A stretch of DNA of 64,000 nt from Rhizobium leguminosarum. Its GTDB lineage: Bacteria > Pseudomonadota > Alphaproteobacteria > Rhizobiales > Rhizobiaceae. Shown in pieces: positions 34,502 to 43,920 of the stretch. The position numbers and the translations under genes were made by a program. The first letter of the stretch is position 1; each line of letters begins with the position of its first letter. Below the pieces are notes generated by a model. That model did no database searches. It saw only the letters and a list, made by a program, of their open reading frames with translations, and was not told the origin of the DNA. The DNA lies in the NCBI RefSeq assembly GCF_004123835.1, contig NZ_MZMU01000001.1, positions 62,001 to 126,000 of the forward strand, in the 5' to 3' direction.

Positions 34502-34960
34502 CTATTCTCCGCGCGGAAGGGTGATATCCGCTACGGAAGCTCCCGATGTCAGACCGCGGCTTTCCGCCTGCGCCATCGCCTTCACCAGCGCGATGACCGT
34601 TTCGCGGACATTGCTGTCGGCGATCTTTAGAAAGGCGCGATTGAGCACCAATCCCTCTTTCGTTCGCAGGAATTCGACGACCGGATCGGTATTTGCGGAT
34701 AGATCCAGCCCTTGCAGCGTCAACGGCTCGGAACTCTCCTGTTCGAAGAAGAAGCTCGGCGACGTGTGTAGCACCTCGGCGATCCGCTGCAGCCGGCTCG
34801 CGCCGATGCGGTTGATGCCCTTCTCGTATTTCTGAACCTGCTGAAAGGTCACGCCGATCTGCTCGGCAAGCCGTTCCTGGCTCATCCCGAGCAACTGCCG
34901 GCGCATTCTGATGCGCGCTCCGACGTAGCTGTCTATTGCATTCGCTGTCTTGACATTCAT
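34502..34960 (-). CDS. XRE-family transcriptional regulator
   Basis: 152 aa. The N-terminal Cro/CI helix-turn-helix is GARIRMRRQLLGMSQERLA followed by IGVTFQQVQKYEKGINRIGASRL. The C-terminal part (about residues 75-152) with EFLRTKEGLVLNRAFLKI is typical of a rhizobial family that includes regulators of quorum sensing and stress. It is next to repABC on the same strand but separated by about 560 bases, so control of replication is only a possibility. Confidence 0.83.
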   Translation of the reverse strand: MNVKTANAIDSYVGARIRMRRQLLGMSQERLAEQIGVTFQQVQKYEKGINRIGASRLQRIAEVLHTSPSFFFEQESSEPLTLQGLDLSANTDPVVEFLRTKEGLVLNRAFLKIADSNVRETVIALVKAMAQAESRGLTSGASVADITLPRGE

Positions 34961-35318
34961 CGCGTGTGTTCAGCCTCGATCGCATTTTCAATCGGCGCAG
35001 CTGTAGTATCCCCCGCACCGGTTTTCCATGGTTGTTTTCATATAGCATAGTGGATATGCGACGATCGCGACTGACTGTGATATGAAAGCCCCCCGTTCAG
35101 AAAGACGTGAAAGCACGCAGAAATCACTCGGCGGAAACGCAAATCGGACAAAAGCCGTACCAATACGGATAAAACTGGGCTGTAATTGCGTCCCTGCTTA
35201 CGCTAAATGCAGTTCAGCGACCGTCGCACGAGAGTCTTCCCAGCCCCGATCGCCCGAAAATCCATCGAACAAAAGCGACGTCGCACGGCACCGGCCGTGC
35301 CTTGCAGGAGAAGTATTG
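34961..35318. other. Divergent promoter region, nothing further recognised
   Basis: About 360 bases between the XRE gene and the MFS gene. The MFS frame stays open upstream to 35082, but those codons look non-coding and the GGAG-preceded ATG at 35319 is the likely start. Confidence 0.5.
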
Positions 35319-36521
35319 ATGGCAACCGTTGCCGAGAGCGCGCCCCGTTTCGAAAAAACAACGATGTCTATCCTGATGGCGGTCAGCTTCTGCCACATGC
35401 TGAACGACATCATGCAGTCGCTGCTCGCCTCACTCTATCCGCTGTTCAAGGCGAACTACGATCTCGATTTCGTGCAGATCGGTCTCCTCACCATGACTTT
35501 CCAGGTCACGGCTTCGCTGCTGCAGCCGCTGGTCGGCATCGTCACCGACCGCTGGCCGATGCCCTATTCGCTGCCGGTCGGCATGGCGAGCACCTTTTGC
35601 GGCCTCATTCTGCTCGGCAATGCCGGCAGTTTCGCCCTGCTGCTGGTTGCCGCAAGCCTGATCGGCTTCGGCTCGGCGGTCTTCCACCCCGAATCTTCGC
35701 GCGTTGCCCGTCTTGCCTCCGGCGGTCGCCACGGTTTCGCGCAATCCTTCTTCCAGGTCGGCGGCAATGCCGGCCAGGCGATCGGTCCGCTGCTTGCCGC
35801 CTTCATCGTGCTGCCGCTCGGTCAGCACAGCGTCTCCTGGTTCGCCGCCATCGCCATGGTCGGCATGGTCGTGCTGAGCTGGGTCGGCAACTGGTACATC
35901 AGCCACAGGCGTCAGAATGCCAGTAAGCCGGCAATAAGCCGGACCCTGCCGCTGCCGCAGAACCGGGTCATCTGGGCGCTGCTGATTCTGGTGCTGCTGA
36001 CGGCAACGAAGAATGTCTACATGGCCAGCGTGTCGAGCTACTTCACCTTCTATGTCATCGACAAGTTCGAGCTCAGCGTGCAGCAGGCACAGCTGATGCT
36101 CTTCCTGTTCCTCGGCTCGGTCGCTGTCGGCACCTTCCTCGGCGGCCCGATCGGTGACCGCTTCGGTGCCCGTTTCGTCATCTGGTTCTCGATCCTCGGC
36201 GTCATTCCCTTCGCGCTCTTGCTTCCCTATGCGAACCTCTTCTGGACGGGTATGCTCAGCGTCGTCATCGGCCTTATCTTCGCTTCAGCCTTCTCGGCAA
36301 TCGTCGTCTTCGCGCAGGAACTGGTGCCTGGGCGCGTCGGGCTGATTGCCGGGGTCTTCTTTGGCTTTGCATTCGGGGCAGGGGGGCTTGGTGCAGCACT
36401 GCTCGGGAGCTTCGCCGATACCCATGGCATCGATTTCGTCTACCGCATCTGCTCCTATCTGCCGCTGCTCGGTCTCCTGACGGTCTTCCTGCCGCGTATT
36501 CCCAAGCAGAAACCAGTCTGA
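35319..36521 (+). CDS. fsr: MFS transporter, fosmidomycin-resistance (Fsr) type
   Basis: 400 aa with about twelve helices. Family features: MLNDIMQSLLASLYPLFK in helix 1, QPLVGIVTDRWPMPYSLPVG as the helix 2-3 loop, GSAVFHPESSRVARLASGGRHG, and FFQVGGNAGQAIGPLLAAF. These are typical of Fsr-like exporters that pump fosmidomycin and other drugs. The natural substrate in this organism is unknown. GGAG lies nine bases before ATG 35319. Confidence 0.86.
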   Translation: MATVAESAPRFEKTTMSILMAVSFCHMLNDIMQSLLASLYPLFKANYDLDFVQIGLLTMTFQVTASLLQPLVGIVTDRWPMPYSLPVGMASTFCGLILLGNAGSFALLLVAASLIGFGSAVFHPESSRVARLASGGRHGFAQSFFQVGGNAGQAIGPLLAAFIVLPLGQHSVSWFAAIAMVGMVVLSWVGNWYISHRRQNASKPAISRTLPLPQNRVIWALLILVLLTATKNVYMASVSSYFTFYVIDKFELSVQQAQLMLFLFLGSVAVGTFLGGPIGDRFGARFVIWFSILGVIPFALLLPYANLFWTGMLSVVIGLIFASAFSAIVVFAQELVPGRVGLIAGVFFGFAFGAGGLGAALLGSFADTHGIDFVYRICSYLPLLGLLTVFLPRIPKQKPV

Positions 36522-36545
36522 GGCGACATCGCTTATCGACAATCG

Positions 36546-36580
36546 ATCGAGCCGGAATGTCACCGACACTTCGGCTCGAT
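36546..36580 (+). terminator. Hairpin after the MFS gene
   Basis: ATCGAGCCG and CGGCTCGAT form a perfect 9-bp stem, with a smaller TGTC/GACA stem inside its loop, 25 bases past the stop. No T-run. Confidence 0.5.
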
Positions 36581-36740
36581 GCATCATTCAGTTTCGCACG
36601 TCGCCATCGCCCACAGGCCCGAACGTATTTTTCTCCTCCTATGGGGAAGAGGGATCACCATTCCTTTAATCCACTATTTTTATAGATAATATTCGTCCAA
36701 TAATGACCTCGGTCTCGGCACGATATTGGAAGGAAATGGC

Positions 36741-37301
36741 ATGTCTGCTCACAAACTGGTCGGCCTTGCGGGTAGCTTCAACCGCCCCTCGAAGACCTTT
36801 GCGCTTGTCGAAAACATTGCCGGTCTGGCCGCCGAGAAATATGGCTTCGACAACACCATCTACGATTTGACTGATGTCGGCCCCTCGCTCGGCCAGGCGC
36901 TGCGCCGTGACGATCTCGACAGTCGCGCCCGGGAAGTTATCGACGACATCGTCAATGCCGATGTGCTGGTCATCGGAGCGCCGACTTACAAGGGCAGTTA
37001 TCCCGGCCTCTTCAAGCATCTGATCGACCTGATCGACCCGCATGAGCTGCGCGCCAAGCCAATCATCATCACTGCGACCGGCGGCGGTGACCGCCATGCG
37101 CTGATGGTCGAGCACCAGCTCCGCCCGCTCTTCGGTTTTTTCATGTCTCACACGCTGCCGACAGCGGTTTACGCGTCCGACCGCGACTTCACGGATTACC
37201 GTGTGTCGTCCGATCCGCTTTCCAAGCGGATCGGGGAGGTCATCAGCGAACTCGCGGCCTTCTTTCCCAGCCGGAATCAGGCACTTATCGCTGCCGAATG
37301 A
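36741..37301 (+). CDS. NAD(P)H-dependent FMN reductase (MsuE/SsuE-like)
   Basis: 186 aa flavodoxin-fold enzyme. The phosphate loop is GLAGSFNRPSKTFALVE, and the mid part VLVIGAPTYKGSYPGLFKHLIDL is characteristic. It reduces FMN for a two-component flavin monooxygenase. It stands upstream of metQNI and a (frameshifted) LLM monooxygenase, which fits organosulfur use. AAGGAAATGGC precedes ATG 36741. A strong terminator follows, so it is probably a single-gene transcript. Confidence 0.85.
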   Translation: MSAHKLVGLAGSFNRPSKTFALVENIAGLAAEKYGFDNTIYDLTDVGPSLGQALRRDDLDSRAREVIDDIVNADVLVIGAPTYKGSYPGLFKHLIDLIDPHELRAKPIIITATGGGDRHALMVEHQLRPLFGFFMSHTLPTAVYASDRDFTDYRVSSDPLSKRIGEVISELAAFFPSRNQALIAAE

Positions 37302-37320
37302 AGAGCGTCGGGAAGCTTGA

Positions 37321-37352
37321 AACGGCGCCACGGAGGCGCCGTTTTCATTTTG
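37321..37352 (+). terminator. Rho-independent terminator
   Basis: AACGGCGCC and GGCGCCGTT make a perfect 9-bp stem with a 5-base loop, followed by TTTCATTTT, 19 bases after the FMN reductase stop. Confidence 0.92.
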
Positions 37353-37542
37353 CAACATGCTCACGAGCCGCAATTAATCCACAAAATTGATGGAAATTTA
37401 TCCTGCCGATATCGGTGGTTGGGCAAGAGTTTTTCCGGCCCTTCCTCCACATCAGACATTCGTGCTTCGCTCGCGATCCGCCCATTTGCCATGATCAGCC
37501 TGCTCGGGGCGTTCGGCCTCATTCAGTCAGACGGGATATACA

Positions 37543-38382
37543 ATGACCAAGAACAAAAATCTTCACGGCTTCCACCTTTCGCGCCGGGCGGCTCTTGCCG
37601 CCGTCGCCGTTTCAGCGGCCGCAGTCTTTTCCTTTGCAGCACCCCACCCTTCCTTTGCCGAGGACAAGTCGATCAAGGTCGGCATCATGAGCGGCGAGGA
37701 TGAAGATGTGTGGCGTGTAGTCACAAGCGAGGCGGGCAAGAAGGGTCTCAAGATCGAGACCGTCATCTTCAACGACTACACCCAGCCGAATGAAGCGCTG
37801 GAGCGCGGCGAAATCGATGCCAACGCCTTCCAGCATCAGCCCTATCTCGACAACCAGATCCAGCAGCACGGCTATCACATCGTTCGCGTCGGATATACCG
37901 GGGTCTGGCCGATCGGCCTTTACACCAAGAAATACAAGTCCGTTGCAGAGATCCCGGAAGGTGCCGTCATCGGCGTGCCGAACGATCCCTCGAACGAAGG
38001 CCGTGCGCTGCGCGTTCTCCAAAACGAAGGCCTGATCAAACTGAAGGACGGCACCGGTATTCTCGCGACCGTCGCCGATGTCACCGACAATCCGAAGAAG
38101 ATCGAGATCAAGGAGCTCGACGCCGGTATCGTCGGCCGTTCGATCGATGATCTGGATGCCGGTATCGTCAACACCGACTGGGCGTTGAAAAGCGGTCTTT
38201 CGCCGGCCGAACGCATCGCCCAGGAGCCGATCGACGACAATCCGTACCGCAACTTCATCGCCGTCAAGGACGATAACAAGGATGCCGACTGGGTCAAGAC
38301 GCTTGTGTCTTCTTATCAGAACGACACCGTGAAGGCCGAGTTCGACAAGGTCTATAAGGGAACGGGTCTCAGCGCCTATTGA
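37543..38382 (+). CDS. metQ: Methionine-type ABC transporter substrate-binding protein (NlpA/MetQ)
   Basis: 279 aa with an N-terminal twin-arginine-like signal (HLSRRAALAAVAVSAAAVFS, cleavage after FAE). The mature protein has the NlpA pattern: KVGIMSGEDEDVWRVV, VIFNDYTQPNEALERGEIDANAFQHQPYLDN, and ELDAGIVGRSIDDLDAGIVN. It binds methionine or a related compound in the periplasm. It is followed by metN and metI in one operon. I looked for a SAM riboswitch in the leader and found none. Confidence 0.88.
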   Translation: MTKNKNLHGFHLSRRAALAAVAVSAAAVFSFAAPHPSFAEDKSIKVGIMSGEDEDVWRVVTSEAGKKGLKIETVIFNDYTQPNEALERGEIDANAFQHQPYLDNQIQQHGYHIVRVGYTGVWPIGLYTKKYKSVAEIPEGAVIGVPNDPSNEGRALRVLQNEGLIKLKDGTGILATVADVTDNPKKIEIKELDAGIVGRSIDDLDAGIVNTDWALKSGLSPAERIAQEPIDDNPYRNFIAVKDDNKDADWVKTLVSSYQNDTVKAEFDKVYKGTGLSAY

Positions 38383-38470
38383 TCCGAGGCAGGGCTGGGG
38401 TTAAGGCCTGCCGAGAGGCGGTCCGGGCGTTCTTGCCCGGGCCGCCTTCAGTATTTGTAAGGAAAAACAC

Positions 38471-39556
38471 ATGAATTCCTTTGTTTCCACCACGGCGATC
38501 GAGGCAGAGCCGCAAGCGGCGGCCGAAGAGGTTGTGAGGCTGACCGACGTGAAGCGGCGGTTCGGAGCCACTGCAGCCCTCGACGGTGTTTCGCTGACGG
38601 TGAAGAGAGGCGAGATCCTCGGCATCATCGGTCGCAGCGGCGCCGGCAAATCGACGCTGATCCGCTGCCTGAACGGCCTGGAGCGCGCCGATAGCGGCGA
38701 GATCCTGATCGAAGGCCGTAACATCACCGGCCTTTCCGAACAGGAACTGCAGCCGCTGCGCCGCCGCATCGGCATGATCTTCCAGCATTTCAATCTGCTT
38801 TCCGCCAAAACCGTCGAAGAAAACGTCGCGCTGCCGCTGAAGATCGAGGGTCTTGCAAAAAGCGAGCGCCTGAGACGGGTGCATGAGCTGCTCGAACTCG
38901 TCGGCCTTGCAGACAAGGCCAAGGCTTATCCCTCATCGCTATCCGGCGGCCAGAAACAACGCGTCGGCATCGCCCGGGCGCTGGCGGCACGCCCGGCACT
39001 GCTGTTGTCCGACGAGGCGACATCGGCGCTCGATCCGGAAACGACCCGGTCGATCCTGGCATTGTTGAAGGACATCAACCGTAAGCTCGGACTGACCATT
39101 CTGCTCATCACCCACGAGATGGAAGTGGTACGCGGCATTGCCGATCGTGTCGCGGTCATCGATGCCGGGCGGATCGTCGAGGAAGGGCAGGTCTGGTCGG
39201 TCTTCGCCAATCCGCAGGCTGAGATCACCGGGAGCCTGCTTGGCGGCATCCGCCCGCAGCTTCCTGAGCATATCGCCGGCCGGCTGTCGGCGACGGCGGG
39301 CAGCGAAGCGATCCTCAGCGTCGATCTCGCCGGGCCGCAGGCGCAGGGCGCGCTGTTTGCCGAACTCTCGGCAGCATTGCCGCATTCCTTCCGTCTCGTC
39401 CATGGCGGCATCGACCATATCCAGAACCAGCCGGTGGCGCGGTTCTTCATCGCCGTTCCCGCGCGCGACCCCGCGCTTGCCGGAAAGGTCGAACAATTCC
39501 TGACGGCCCGGTCCGCCCGGGTGGAGGTGCTTGGTTATGACACCGATCATGCTTGA
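38471..39556 (+). CDS. metN: Methionine-type ABC transporter ATP-binding protein
   Basis: 361 aa. The nucleotide-binding domain has Walker A GRSGAGKST (about 56-64), Q-loop IFQHFNLL, signature LSGGQKQRVGIARAL, Walker B LLLSDEATSALD and switch LITHEME. The C-terminal part (about 265-355) is the NIL/ACT-like domain that senses intracellular methionine in MetN. It overlaps metI by 20 bases. Confidence 0.92.
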   Translation: MNSFVSTTAIEAEPQAAAEEVVRLTDVKRRFGATAALDGVSLTVKRGEILGIIGRSGAGKSTLIRCLNGLERADSGEILIEGRNITGLSEQELQPLRRRIGMIFQHFNLLSAKTVEENVALPLKIEGLAKSERLRRVHELLELVGLADKAKAYPSSLSGGQKQRVGIARALAARPALLLSDEATSALDPETTRSILALLKDINRKLGLTILLITHEMEVVRGIADRVAVIDAGRIVEEGQVWSVFANPQAEITGSLLGGIRPQLPEHIAGRLSATAGSEAILSVDLAGPQAQGALFAELSAALPHSFRLVHGGIDHIQNQPVARFFIAVPARDPALAGKVEQFLTARSARVEVLGYDTDHA

Positions 39557-40190
39557 ACTGCTTATTCGCTCCCTTTGGGAGACAGTCCTGATGACCCTCG
39601 CCTCGGGATTGATCTCGCTCGTCGCCGGCCTGCCACTCGGCCTTGCTCTGGTTGCGACAGCGCGGGGCGGCATCGCCGAAAACCTCTGGATCAATCGCGT
39701 GCTCGGCGCAGTCATCAACGGCTTTCGCTCAGTGCCTTTCATCATCCTGCTGGTGGCGCTGATCCCGCTGACGCGGCTGATCGTCGGCACCGCGCTCGGC
39801 ACCTGGGCGGCCATCGTGCCGCTCGCCATCGCTGCAACGCCCTACTACGCCCGTATCGCCGAAGTATCGCTGCGCGAGGTCGACCGCGGGCTGATCGACG
39901 CCGTGCGCGCCATGGGCGGCAATCGCTGGACGATCATCCGCGAGGTACTGGTGCCTGAAGCGCTGCCGGGCATCGTCGCCGGTTTCACCGTCACGCTGGT
40001 GACGCTGATCGGCGCCTCGGCCATGGCGGGCGCGATCGGCGCCGGCGGCCTCGGCGATCTCGCCATCCGCTACGGCTATCAGCGTTTCGAAACCAGTGTG
40101 ATGATCGCGGTGGTGGCCGTCCTCATCGTGCTCGTCTGCGGCATCCAGTGGCTTGGCGACCGGCTGGTCGCCAAGCTGGACCACCGATAG
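39537..40190 (+). CDS. metI: Methionine-type ABC transporter permease
   Basis: 217 aa with five membrane helices. The permease loop reads EVSLREVDRGLIDAVRAMGG followed by EALPGIVAGFTVTLVTLIGASAMAG. ATG 39537 has GGAGG nine bases upstream and lies inside the end of metN, so translation is coupled. Its stop is one base from the stop of the monooxygenase gene on the other strand. Confidence 0.9.
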   Translation: MTPIMLELLIRSLWETVLMTLASGLISLVAGLPLGLALVATARGGIAENLWINRVLGAVINGFRSVPFIILLVALIPLTRLIVGTALGTWAAIVPLAIAATPYYARIAEVSLREVDRGLIDAVRAMGGNRWTIIREVLVPEALPGIVAGFTVTLVTLIGASAMAGAIGAGGLGDLAIRYGYQRFETSVMIAVVAVLIVLVCGIQWLGDRLVAKLDHR

Positions 40191-40191
40191 G

Positions 40192-41549
40192 TCAGCACCG
40201 GAACTGGGCTGCGGGATGAGCGGCGGGCAACCTGCCATTCCCGCCGCCGAAAAGCTTCTGCCGCAAGGGTCCTGCAGCATAGTCCGTCTTGAAAACGCCT
40301 CGCTCCTGCAGCACCGGCACCACCAGGTCGACGAAATCGCGCAGGCTTTCCGGCGCCACTGTCCGCGCCAGATTGAAGCCGTCGATGCCCCCCTCTTCTA
40401 TCCATGTCGCGAGATGATCGGCGATGTGTTCCGGCGAACCCACCATCGGCTTCATCCGGCTGCCGAGCACCATCTGGTCGATGATGTCACGCAGCGTCAC
40501 CGGCTTGGCGCCTGTTTCGTGATGGTCGCAAGTGCTGATTGATTGGCGTTGGTCGAGCTCTGGTCGATGACGTCGTCCAATCCATACTTGGAAAAGTCGA
40601 TGCCTGTCGAAGCGGAGTAATGCGCAAGCGAAGCCTCGACGCTCGCATGGCGGCGATAGTCCTCCAGCTTGTCCCGCGCTTCCTTCTCCGTCCGCCCGAC
40701 GACGACGGTGATCAGGCTCAGGATCTTCAATGCGTCGGCGCCGCGGCCGAATTCCGTCGCTTTCGCCCGCAGCGCATCGACGGTCGGCTTGGCCGCCTTG
40801 GGGTTTGGCCCGGCAATGAAGACGCATTCGGCGTGGCGTGCGGCGAAATCCTGCCCGCGCGCCGAGGCGCCGGCCTGGAAGAGCAGGGGCGTGCGCTGCG
40901 GCGAGGGCTCGGAAAGATGGATGCCTTCCATCCGGTAATATTTGCCGTCGTGACGGACAGAGCGCACTTTGGAGGGATCTGCATAGACGCCGCCCGCCTT
41001 GTCGCGCACCACCGCATCGTCGTCCCAGCTCCCTTCCCAGAGCTTGTAGAGAATTTCTAGATATTCTTCGGCTGCGTCGTAACGCGCATCATGTTCCGGC
41101 AGCTTGTCGAAACCCATGCTGCGAGCCGCACCGTCGAGATAACCGGTGACGATGTTCCAGCCGATCCGTCCCTTGGTCAGGTGGTCGAGCGTCGACATCC
41201 GCCGCGCCAGCAGGAAGGGTGGCTCATAGGTGGTGTTGACGGTCACGCCGAAACCCAGATGTTTCGTGACATAGGCCATCGCCGAAATCGGGATCATCGG
41301 ATCATTGACCGGGATCTGCGCGCCCGTCTCGATCACCGGCGACGGGCTACCCCTGTAGACATCGTAGACACCGACGATGTCGGCCAGGAAGATGCCGTCC
41401 AGCTTGCCGCGTTCGGCGGTCTTGGCAAACTCCGTCCAGTAGTCGAGATCGGTATAGTGCGCTGAGCGGTCGCGCGGATGCGTCCACAGACCGTGGTTGA
41501 TGTGCCCGACGCAGTTCATGTCGAAGGCATAGATCTGCATGGTCTTCAT
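40192..41549 (-). pseudogene. LLM-class FMN-dependent monooxygenase, frameshifted
   Basis: The first 346 codons (from ATG 41549, MKTMQIYAFDMNCVGH) are a normal NtaA/SnaA/DszA-type monooxygenase: LADIVGVYDVYRGSP, VTVNTTYEPPFLLARR, and LSEPSPQRTPLLFQAGASARGQDFAARHAECVF. The frame then stops at 40497 after ATITKQAPSR. The expected continuation, KPVTLRDIIDQMVLGSRMKP to LRDFVDLVVPVLQERGVF, is in another frame down to 40192. One net shift near 40507-40520 explains both parts. Either a real inactivation or a sequencing error. It would use reduced FMN from the FMN reductase nearby. Confidence 0.82.
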
Positions 41550-41606
41550 GAGGCGGTTCCCAAAGCCGGCAATAGAAATCAAGGATTTGCCGCATTAATT
41601 ATCCTG

Positions 41607-41653
41607 GAGCATGATACCGAAAAGTGTGAGGCTTTTCGGACGACATCATGCTC
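41607..41653. repeat. Palindromic intergenic element, copy 2 (RIME-like)
   Basis: GAGCATGATACCGAAAAG ... CTTTTCGGACGACATCATGCTC folds into a hairpin with a short TGTGAGG loop. The same element, less perfect, is at 14080-14127. In both cases GAACAGGATT follows. Confidence 0.7.
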
Positions 41654-41668
41654 TAACTATATAATGTA

Positions 41669-41715
41669 GAACAGGATTCAGATTTTAGCCGGCTCGGCCT
41701 AAAATCATCCTGTTC
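41669..41715. repeat. Long three-part hairpin before the mutase gene
   Basis: GAACAGGAT/ATCCTGTTC, ATTTTAG/CTAAAAT and GCC/GGC pair around a CGGCTC-type loop. It is the second half of the composite element and ends 65 bases before the mutase ATG. Confidence 0.7.
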
Positions 41716-41780
41716 GGGCTCTATCGCACGAGGAGCCTGTGAAATGGTAGGGTGGGGATGAAAAAAGCCGGAGGAACCGC

Positions 41781-43919
41781 ATGACGAAGAAGATGCTGTC
41801 GGATTGGGCGGAGCTTGCGCAAAAGGAACTGCGCACCTCGCCCGAGAAGCTGACCTGGCAGACGCCGGAAGGCATTGCCGTCAAGCCGCTCTATACGGCC
41901 GAGGATCTTGACGGCGCCGGGCACCTTGGTTCGCTTCCTGGTTTTTCGCCTTTCACCCGCGGCCCACGGGCGACGATGTATGCCGGCCGGCCTTGGACGA
42001 TCCGCCAATATGCCGGCTTCTCGACGGCAGAGGAATCCAACGCCTTCTATCGCCGCAATCTGGCGGCCGGCCAGAAGGGCCTGTCGGTCGCCTTCGATCT
42101 TGCCACCCACCGCGGCTATGACAGCGATCATCCACGCGTCGAGGGTGATGTCGGCAAGGCGGGTGTGGCAATCGACAGCGTCGAGGACATGAAGATCCTG
42201 TTCGACGGCATTCCGCTCGGCGAAATGTCGGTGTCGATGACCATGAACGGCGCCGTCATCCCGATCCTTGCCTCCTTCATCGTGGCCGGCGAGGAGCAGG
42301 GCGTTCCACGAGCCGACCTTTCGGGGACCATCCAGAACGACATCCTCAAGGAGTTCATGGTCCGCAACACCTATATCTATCCGCCGGAACCATCGATGCG
42401 GATCGTTGCCGACATCATAGAATATACGGCCAAGGAGATGCCGAAATTCAATTCGATCTCGATCTCCGGCTATCACATGCAAGAGGCCGGCGCGACGCTG
42501 GTGCAGGAACTTGCCTTCACGTTGGCCGACGGTCGCGAATATGTCAGGGCGGCGATTGCCAAGGGCCTCAATGTCGATGATTTCGCCGGCAGGCTCTCCT
42601 TCTTCTTCGCGATCGGCATGAACTTCTTCATGGAGGCGGCAAAGCTTCGCGCCGCCCGGCTGCTTTGGACCCGCATCATGGAGGAGTTCCAGCCGAAGAA
42701 GGCTTCCTCGCTGATGCTGCGCACCCATTGCCAGACCTCCGGCGTCTCGTTGCAGGAACAGGATCCTTATAACAACATCATCCGCACCGCTTTCGAGGCG
42801 ATGTCGGCCGTGCTCGGCGGCACGCAGTCGCTGCATACCAACTCGTTCGACGAGGCAATCGCGCTGCCGACGGAATTTTCCGCCCGCATCGCCCGCAACA
42901 CGCAGCTGATCCTGAGCCACGAAACCGGCGTCACCAAGGTGGTCGATCCGCTGGCGGGCTCCTATTACGTCGAGAGCCTGACGAAGGAGCTTGCCGACAA
43001 AGCCTGGGCGCTGATCGAGGAGGTGGAAGCACTCGGCGGCATGACGAAGGCGGTCAATGATGGCCTGCCGAAACGGCTGATCGAGGAAGCGGCTGCACGC
43101 CGCCAGGCGGCGGTCGACAAGGGCGAAGAGGTCATCGTCGGCGTCAACCGCTACCGGCTCGACAACGAGCAGCCGATCGACATTCTGGAGATCGACAACA
43201 GCGCAGTACGCAAAGCGCAGATCAGACGTATCGAGGAAACCAAGCGGCGGCGCGATGGCGGAGCCGTGCGCGAGACGCTGGCGGCCCTGGCCGAGATCGC
43301 ACAGAACGACAAAGGCAACCTGCTGGAAGCCGCCATTGAGGCGGCCCGAGCCCGCGCCACGGTCGGCGAGATATCGGATGCGATGCGCGGCGCCTTCGGC
43401 GATCATGCCGCTACGCCTGTGGTGATCAAGGGCGTCTATGGCGAAGCGTATGAAAATGAGCCGGAACTCGCCGTGCTTAAGGCTCGTATGACCGAGGTGA
43501 CGGAAGCCATGGGGCACCGGCCGAAGATCATGGTCGCCAAGCTCGGTCAGGACGGGCACGACCGGGGCGCCAAGGTGATCGCTTCGGCTTTCGGCGACAT
43601 CGGCTTCGATGTACTCGCCGGTCCCCTCTTCCAGACACCGGAGGAAGCTGCCGGCGTCGCGCTCAGCGAAAAGGTCAACGTCGTCGGCGTCTCGTCGCTG
43701 GCGGCCGGTCACAGGACGCTGCTACCGCAGCTGATCGACAGCCTGAGGGAACAGGGCGGTGGCGATATCATCGTCGTCTGCGGCGGCGTCATCCCGCGTC
43801 AGGACTATGAATTCCTGCACGAACACGGCGTTGCAGCCGTCTTCGGCCCGGGGACAAACGTTCTCGAGGCGGCAAACTCCGTCCTCGACTTGCTGCAGGG
43901 CAGGCGACGGAATCAGTAA
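41781..43919 (+). CDS. scpA: Methylmalonyl-CoA mutase
   Basis: 712 aa single-chain, B12-dependent enzyme interconverting (R)-methylmalonyl-CoA and succinyl-CoA. The barrel domain holds [21 protein letters not shown] and the substrate region [20 protein letters not shown]. The C-terminal cobalamin domain has the DxHxxG motif in [12 protein letters not shown] and [23 protein letters not shown]. Full length. It closes propionyl-CoA breakdown (from valine, isoleucine, odd fatty acids); in S. meliloti the gene is called bhbA and linked to polyhydroxybutyrate-cycle phenotypes. GGAGGAACCGC precedes the start. Confidence 0.95.
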   Translation: MTKKMLSDWAELAQKELRTSPEKLTWQTPEGIAVKPLYTAEDLDGAGHLGSLPGFSPFTRGPRATMYAGRPWTIRQYAGFSTAEESNAFYRRNLAAGQKGLSVAFDLATHRGYDSDHPRVEGDVGKAGVAIDSVEDMKILFDGIPLGEMSVSMTMNGAVIPILASFIVAGEEQGVPRADLSGTIQNDILKEFMVRNTYIYPPEPSMRIVADIIEYTAKEMPKFNSISISGYHMQEAGATLVQELAFTLADGREYVRAAIAKGLNVDDFAGRLSFFFAIGMNFFMEAAKLRAARLLWTRIMEEFQPKKASSLMLRTHCQTSGVSLQEQDPYNNIIRTAFEAMSAVLGGTQSLHTNSFDEAIALPTEFSARIARNTQLILSHETGVTKVVDPLAGSYYVESLTKELADKAWALIEEVEALGGMTKAVNDGLPKRLIEEAAARRQAAVDKGEEVIVGVNRYRLDNEQPIDILEIDNSAVRKAQIRRIEETKRRRDGGAVRETLAALAEIAQNDKGNLLEAAIEAARARATVGEISDAMRGAFGDHAATPVVIKGVYGEAYENEPELAVLKARMTEVTEAMGHRPKIMVAKLGQDGHDRGAKVIASAFGDIGFDVLAGPLFQTPEEAAGVALSEKVNVVGVSSLAAGHRTLLPQLIDSLREQGGGDIIVVCGGVIPRQDYEFLHEHGVAAVFGPGTNVLEAANSVLDLLQGRRRNQ

Positions 43920-43920
43920 T

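Noticed and set aside
34180..34524. Overlapping short frames upstream of repABC
   Set aside because: No recognisable protein or ribosome site on either strand; treated as non-coding.
37353..37542. Possible SAM-type riboswitch before metQ
   Set aside because: I looked for SAM-II-like or other conserved leader pairing and saw none.
41721..43712. 663-codon open frame antisense to methylmalonyl-CoA mutase
   Set aside because: The mutase frame is a full, well-conserved enzyme; the antisense frame is a by-product of GC-rich codon use.
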